From NCBI RefSeq assembly GCF_024763615.1, contig NC_077222.1:1488001-1552000 (forward strand): DNA of 64,000 bases. Reading direction: 5' to 3'. The DNA is from Phlebotomus papatasi (lineage: Eukaryota > Arthropoda > Insecta > Diptera > Psychodidae). A model generated the notes under the pieces. The model saw only the letters and a list, made by a program, of their open reading frames with translations, ran no database searches and was not told where the DNA came from. Shown here in pieces: positions 60,436 through 64,000 of this stretch. Both the position numbers and the translations under genes were made by a program. Position 1 is the first letter of the stretch. The number at the start of each line of letters is the position of its first letter.

Positions 60436-63400
60436 AACAGTGATATCATAATGTAAGTCTCAAAGTGCAAAGGAAAAATAAAGTGTTTCTTACCAACAAC
60501 TATACTACATTTAAATTTTAACTGCGTTGTTTTTTGCCATATAATATTATTAGTAATTACAAAAGTTATAATATATGTAGAAGTATGTTTAATGTATTCT
60601 ACAAAAGTTTATGGAAGTCTGATATAAAGTCAAAATTAAAAATATTCTGGACCAAAAACTCACTTTTCATACCAACTGTTCTCATTTTTTAGTAACTGTT
60701 CTTAACTCTATACTTTTTTCCAGTTTCCACTTTTTGCCACCGGATGTTACTATTTTCGCCTGAAAGAAATCCTTAATTAAGGACTTAATGAGTACTTATT
60801 AAGGACTTATTTCCCTTATCACTTTAAAGGGTAATGTCAAAATTGTTTAAGAAAAACAATTTTTGACGAAAATTGCTTTCAATATGTAGCAGCTATTATG
60901 TACTAGGACAAAGCTCTTTTTAAGGGCATGAACAATGCCCTTTTAATTAAAGTGTTGCATTAGTAACAGCTTACTTTGTGTTAGCCGGAAACATTCTGTG
61001 TGACAATCTTCATCCTAAGATATTGAAAATTCAAGGGATTATCCATAATGATCTCTCTTGGTACTCAGGCGCTGAGAAAAATCAAAATTGCAGATCTCAT
61101 ATTTTAGCAAGCGATTAAATTAAATTACTTTCGCGGTGTGGTATACGTTTGAATATTACGCTTCTGGTCTGAATATGTCTTTCTTCTCTTATTGCCAGAA
61201 AGGTTTTTTTTAAATAAAATCCCACGATTTTATGAAATGAAAATGCCATTGATTCTGTTTATCATTTTGAAACAGAATATTTTTGCGTGGGCCGTTCTTA
61301 GCAATTTTGCAATAAATAACACCACCGAGATGTTTGTAAAGTCTGCTTAATGCACCCAATATACCCGGCCTTATGTACCAAACCATTTCTTTTTTTTTCT
61401 TCTCTTTACTTTTTCCTCAATATATAAAATCTTAATTTTATCCCTGTCTCGTCACCTTTTGTAACATCCAGCTAAACGGGAGTAGGAGTATTTTTTCTTG
61501 GTCTTTCAACCGGTGTATAATTCCTTATCAAAACCATTATCTGACGTTTCTCTACCTCTGGTGGATTTAGTAGGGGTAATACCATAAGCATAATCTCTTA
61601 GACTACTCGACGTTAGCGAATTATTTCGTAAAATGTTTTCACACTGACATGACAATCTGATAACTTGCTATATCATAAATTTATTGCTGAAGCGCCACTT
61701 TGCAGGAAAAAGTGGAGAAAAGCTATTCCAGAAGTCATTCATAAAAGATTACATTTGCGGGGGGGATTTTCTTGTCAATTTGAGGCATTGTTTAGCAATT
61801 TTTTTTCGGCTCAGTTGGTATACTCCAAAAGTTTCTAAAGGAGGTTTATAAAATTTAAGCCTTAGGCATATTTAACCTATTCAACAAAAGTGAAGCATTT
61901 GCACTTGAAAAGTTTTTTGGTTGTTTTGGGGGTTTTATGTGCCAAAAACTTGGAACGACACTTTGCAAAATTGATCACTGAAAAATAAATAAATTGGATG
62001 GGATACGTGTTTACAAAATACATTTCAAAAAGATGTTTACAAAACAAAAGTATTTGTGTCGAATGAGCGACATTGAATTACTTTTGTTTTGTAAGTGTAA
62101 CATTTGTTATGAGAAAAACACAATTGCCTTTGTTTTGTAAATATACAATTTTACTCTTTATAGAAAGTTTAATCTTCTACTGGTCCTATTTACTACAAAG
62201 TTACTTCAAAGTTTAGATAGTGTTTGCAGTATTTAGTTGTAATTTTCTCACTCACTCCATAGGTGGCGTTGGCAACTGTTCTCAATTTCTAATTCTCAAA
62301 TTTTTACTCAAATTTTTAATAAGTGTTCATGAATATTTTCCTAACCTTTCATTGTATTCTCAATGGAGTTAAAAATTTTCGCAGAAACTTGCTTCTGTGC
62401 AAGAAAACCTACTACAAGTTTCATTTAATTATAGTATTTCGCTTCTGTTCCCCCTAAATATTCTATCAAGTGCCTTGTAACATAAAATTTTATTTAATCA
62501 CCATGGAATATCTACGAACGTGCAGCCCTAGACCTTCACCTTTATTTCTTTTCTAAGCCCTGTTGAGTATCTTCGATGAGAGGTGCATGAAAGTTTATTA
62601 CTAATTAAATATTACATTATTCACGTAAAAGTGTTTCAAAGATTTTATTACTTTCTCTCGTTCAGCAATATAAAATCAAATTAAAGGTTGATTTTTTTCT
62701 TTCCCTATACCTCCATTGTTTTTCTAGCCCATTGTTGACTTGTGTATGTAATCCAAGTATTACATAATGTACAAAGGTACATATATCAATATAGATTGGA
62801 GTACGTGCCAGGATTTTAAGTACTCGGAAGTGATTCACTCTTCTATGAGAAAAATACCAATGCTCTCACGAAAAATTTTCATTCAATCTTTAGCTTCTAT
62901 CGAAAGCTTGGAGTCCCTTGTTTTTCGCCCCTGCTTCATCTTTCAAATATTAGATTTTCTCCTTGATGGAATTCGCCAGACATTTATTTTTATGAGCTGA
63001 AGTTTTTTTTTTTTTTGAATATAGTGAAAGAGCATTGGAATTTTTTGGAGGAAGCTATATCCCCGCGAGAATAATAGCTCATCCTATTGTTTTTCAGTTG
63101 TGTTATATTGTGATTTTGTCACGAAATCTGTATTTACTAAATATCCTATGTAATACGTGGTAGCATTTTTCTATTTAGCAAATGCTGAATATAATTTTAT
63201 TTATTTCAGACATGGCTTTTACAATAGAAAATTATCGCCTGTAAATCTATGAAATATTCCTCAGCAATTTTATGTACAATCCCGGCTGACAATGTATTTA
63301 TTTTAAGTTGATCAGAAAATAATTTAGATAATCAATATTCGTCATTCGTTCATTCCGGATTTTTTTTTGTATTCTTGTAGTGTTTACTAAAGTAATTATG

Positions 63401-63514
63401 AATTGGAATATTTTAAGTACTCGGTTACACTGTTTTTCCCGCTGTGTGGCGCTAATATTTATTGAGTAGTTTTTTCCTCCAATATGTTTTGACATTTATT
63501 GACATTGATTCATA

Positions 63515-63690
63515 CAGTCAATGGGAACAGCGTGGGAAACTGTTCTCAATTATTATTTTTAAGCTTTTATGCGGAAAAGTTCAATCAAATTGAACTTTTT
63601 TCTCATAAACACACTTTTTTTCATATAGAGTTAAAATTTTCTAACAAATTTCTTGAGGAATTTCTCAATGGAAATGGTCCATTAATGTCA
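63515..63690. repeat. Dispersed repeat shared with 59938-60090
   Basis: Second copy in the same orientation. The open frame at 63499-63765 overlaps it and is not a gene. Confidence 0.65.
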
Positions 63691-64000
63691 AAAATGTCAA
63701 AAACATTCCAACATGCACACTTCTACTCTAACGTTCTGACCAATTTTCTAGGTAATGTTTTCTGATTTGTGAATCAATGTAATCAGTAATAAACCGAATT
63801 ACACCCAAAAAGCATGCGAAGAGATAATTTACGGTGAGCCCTATTTTGTGAATTCGTGGTACATTTTTCTTCTTCTCCTTTTTCCTCATCTTCTTTTTTA
63901 ATCAATTTCCAAAGTTCATATTGGCTCCGTTCAATAATAACCTCTAGAAGAGACAAAGAGACTTCAAAGCCAAGCCAAACCTATTCGAAAATCTACCGGA

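Larger units (their letters stand above)
42979..64000. other. Upstream robo1 region: presumed first intron and 5' flank
   Basis: The acceptor tttttacag at 42979-42987 shows that a further robo1 exon lies upstream. I could not identify it in the remaining 21 kb. It is short and would be hard to see. From 43.0 to about 48.5 kb the DNA is AT-rich but almost free of the repeats that fill the other introns. Beyond 48.5 kb tandem repeats, fold-backs, a SINE and MITEs return. No other gene was recognised. Long open frames such as 53428-53820 show no domain. Confidence 0.55.

Overview
The window looks like AT-rich nuclear DNA from an insect. Introns have GT..AG borders, polyadenylation signals are AATAAA, and the coding exons encode arthropod-type proteins. 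The Robo protein reads closest to dipteran Robo1, so a fly, perhaps a nematoceran such as a sand fly, is the best guess. The species is an inference. I found no tRNA gene, rRNA gene, CRISPR array or bacterial-type operon.

Region 1 (280-17140, + strand) is a head-to-tail cluster of three paralogous genes for luciferase-like acyl-CoA synthetases (ANL/AMP-binding superfamily). After splicing by hand they encode 545, 546 and 546 residues, the size of firefly luciferase. All three have the P-loop, the luciferase-type PWxH segment, the TGD motif, the C-terminal catalytic lysine and a terminal Ser-Lys-Leu peroxisomal signal. They are probably peroxisomal fatty (or other carboxylic) acyl-CoA synthetases. 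The residue matching luciferase Ser347 is Leu, Leu and Ile, so light emission is not expected. The copies have diverged in intron content and in some active-site residues. The second and third are only 204 bp apart.

Region 2 (17141-24918) is intergenic and repeat-rich, and probably includes the long 3' UTR of robo1. Region 3 (24919-42978, - strand) holds 17 coding exons of roundabout 1, the axon-guidance receptor for Slit. They run from the first Ig domain through five Ig and three fibronectin III domains, the membrane segment and the CC0, CC1 and CC2 motifs to the stop codon, in one continuous frame of 1291 residues. The signal-peptide exon is not visible. Region 4 (42979-64000) is probably the first robo1 intron and 5' flank: a repeat-poor block (about 43-48.5 kb), then repeats.

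Most of the remaining structure is mobile DNA: MITEs with TTAA, TA or TWA target duplications (piggyBac-like, mariner-like, Harbinger-like), fold-back elements including a tandem series inside a robo1 intron, a tRNA-derived SINE with a 12-bp duplication, LINE 3' ends with TTGAA-type tails, and several tandem arrays (160-, 188-, 111-, 33- and 21-bp units). I see no clearly new multi-gene system. The most distinctive items are the triplicated synthetase cluster, the fold-back array, and the long inverted repeat at 51.75 kb whose unoccupied site seems to be preserved at 23.24 kb.
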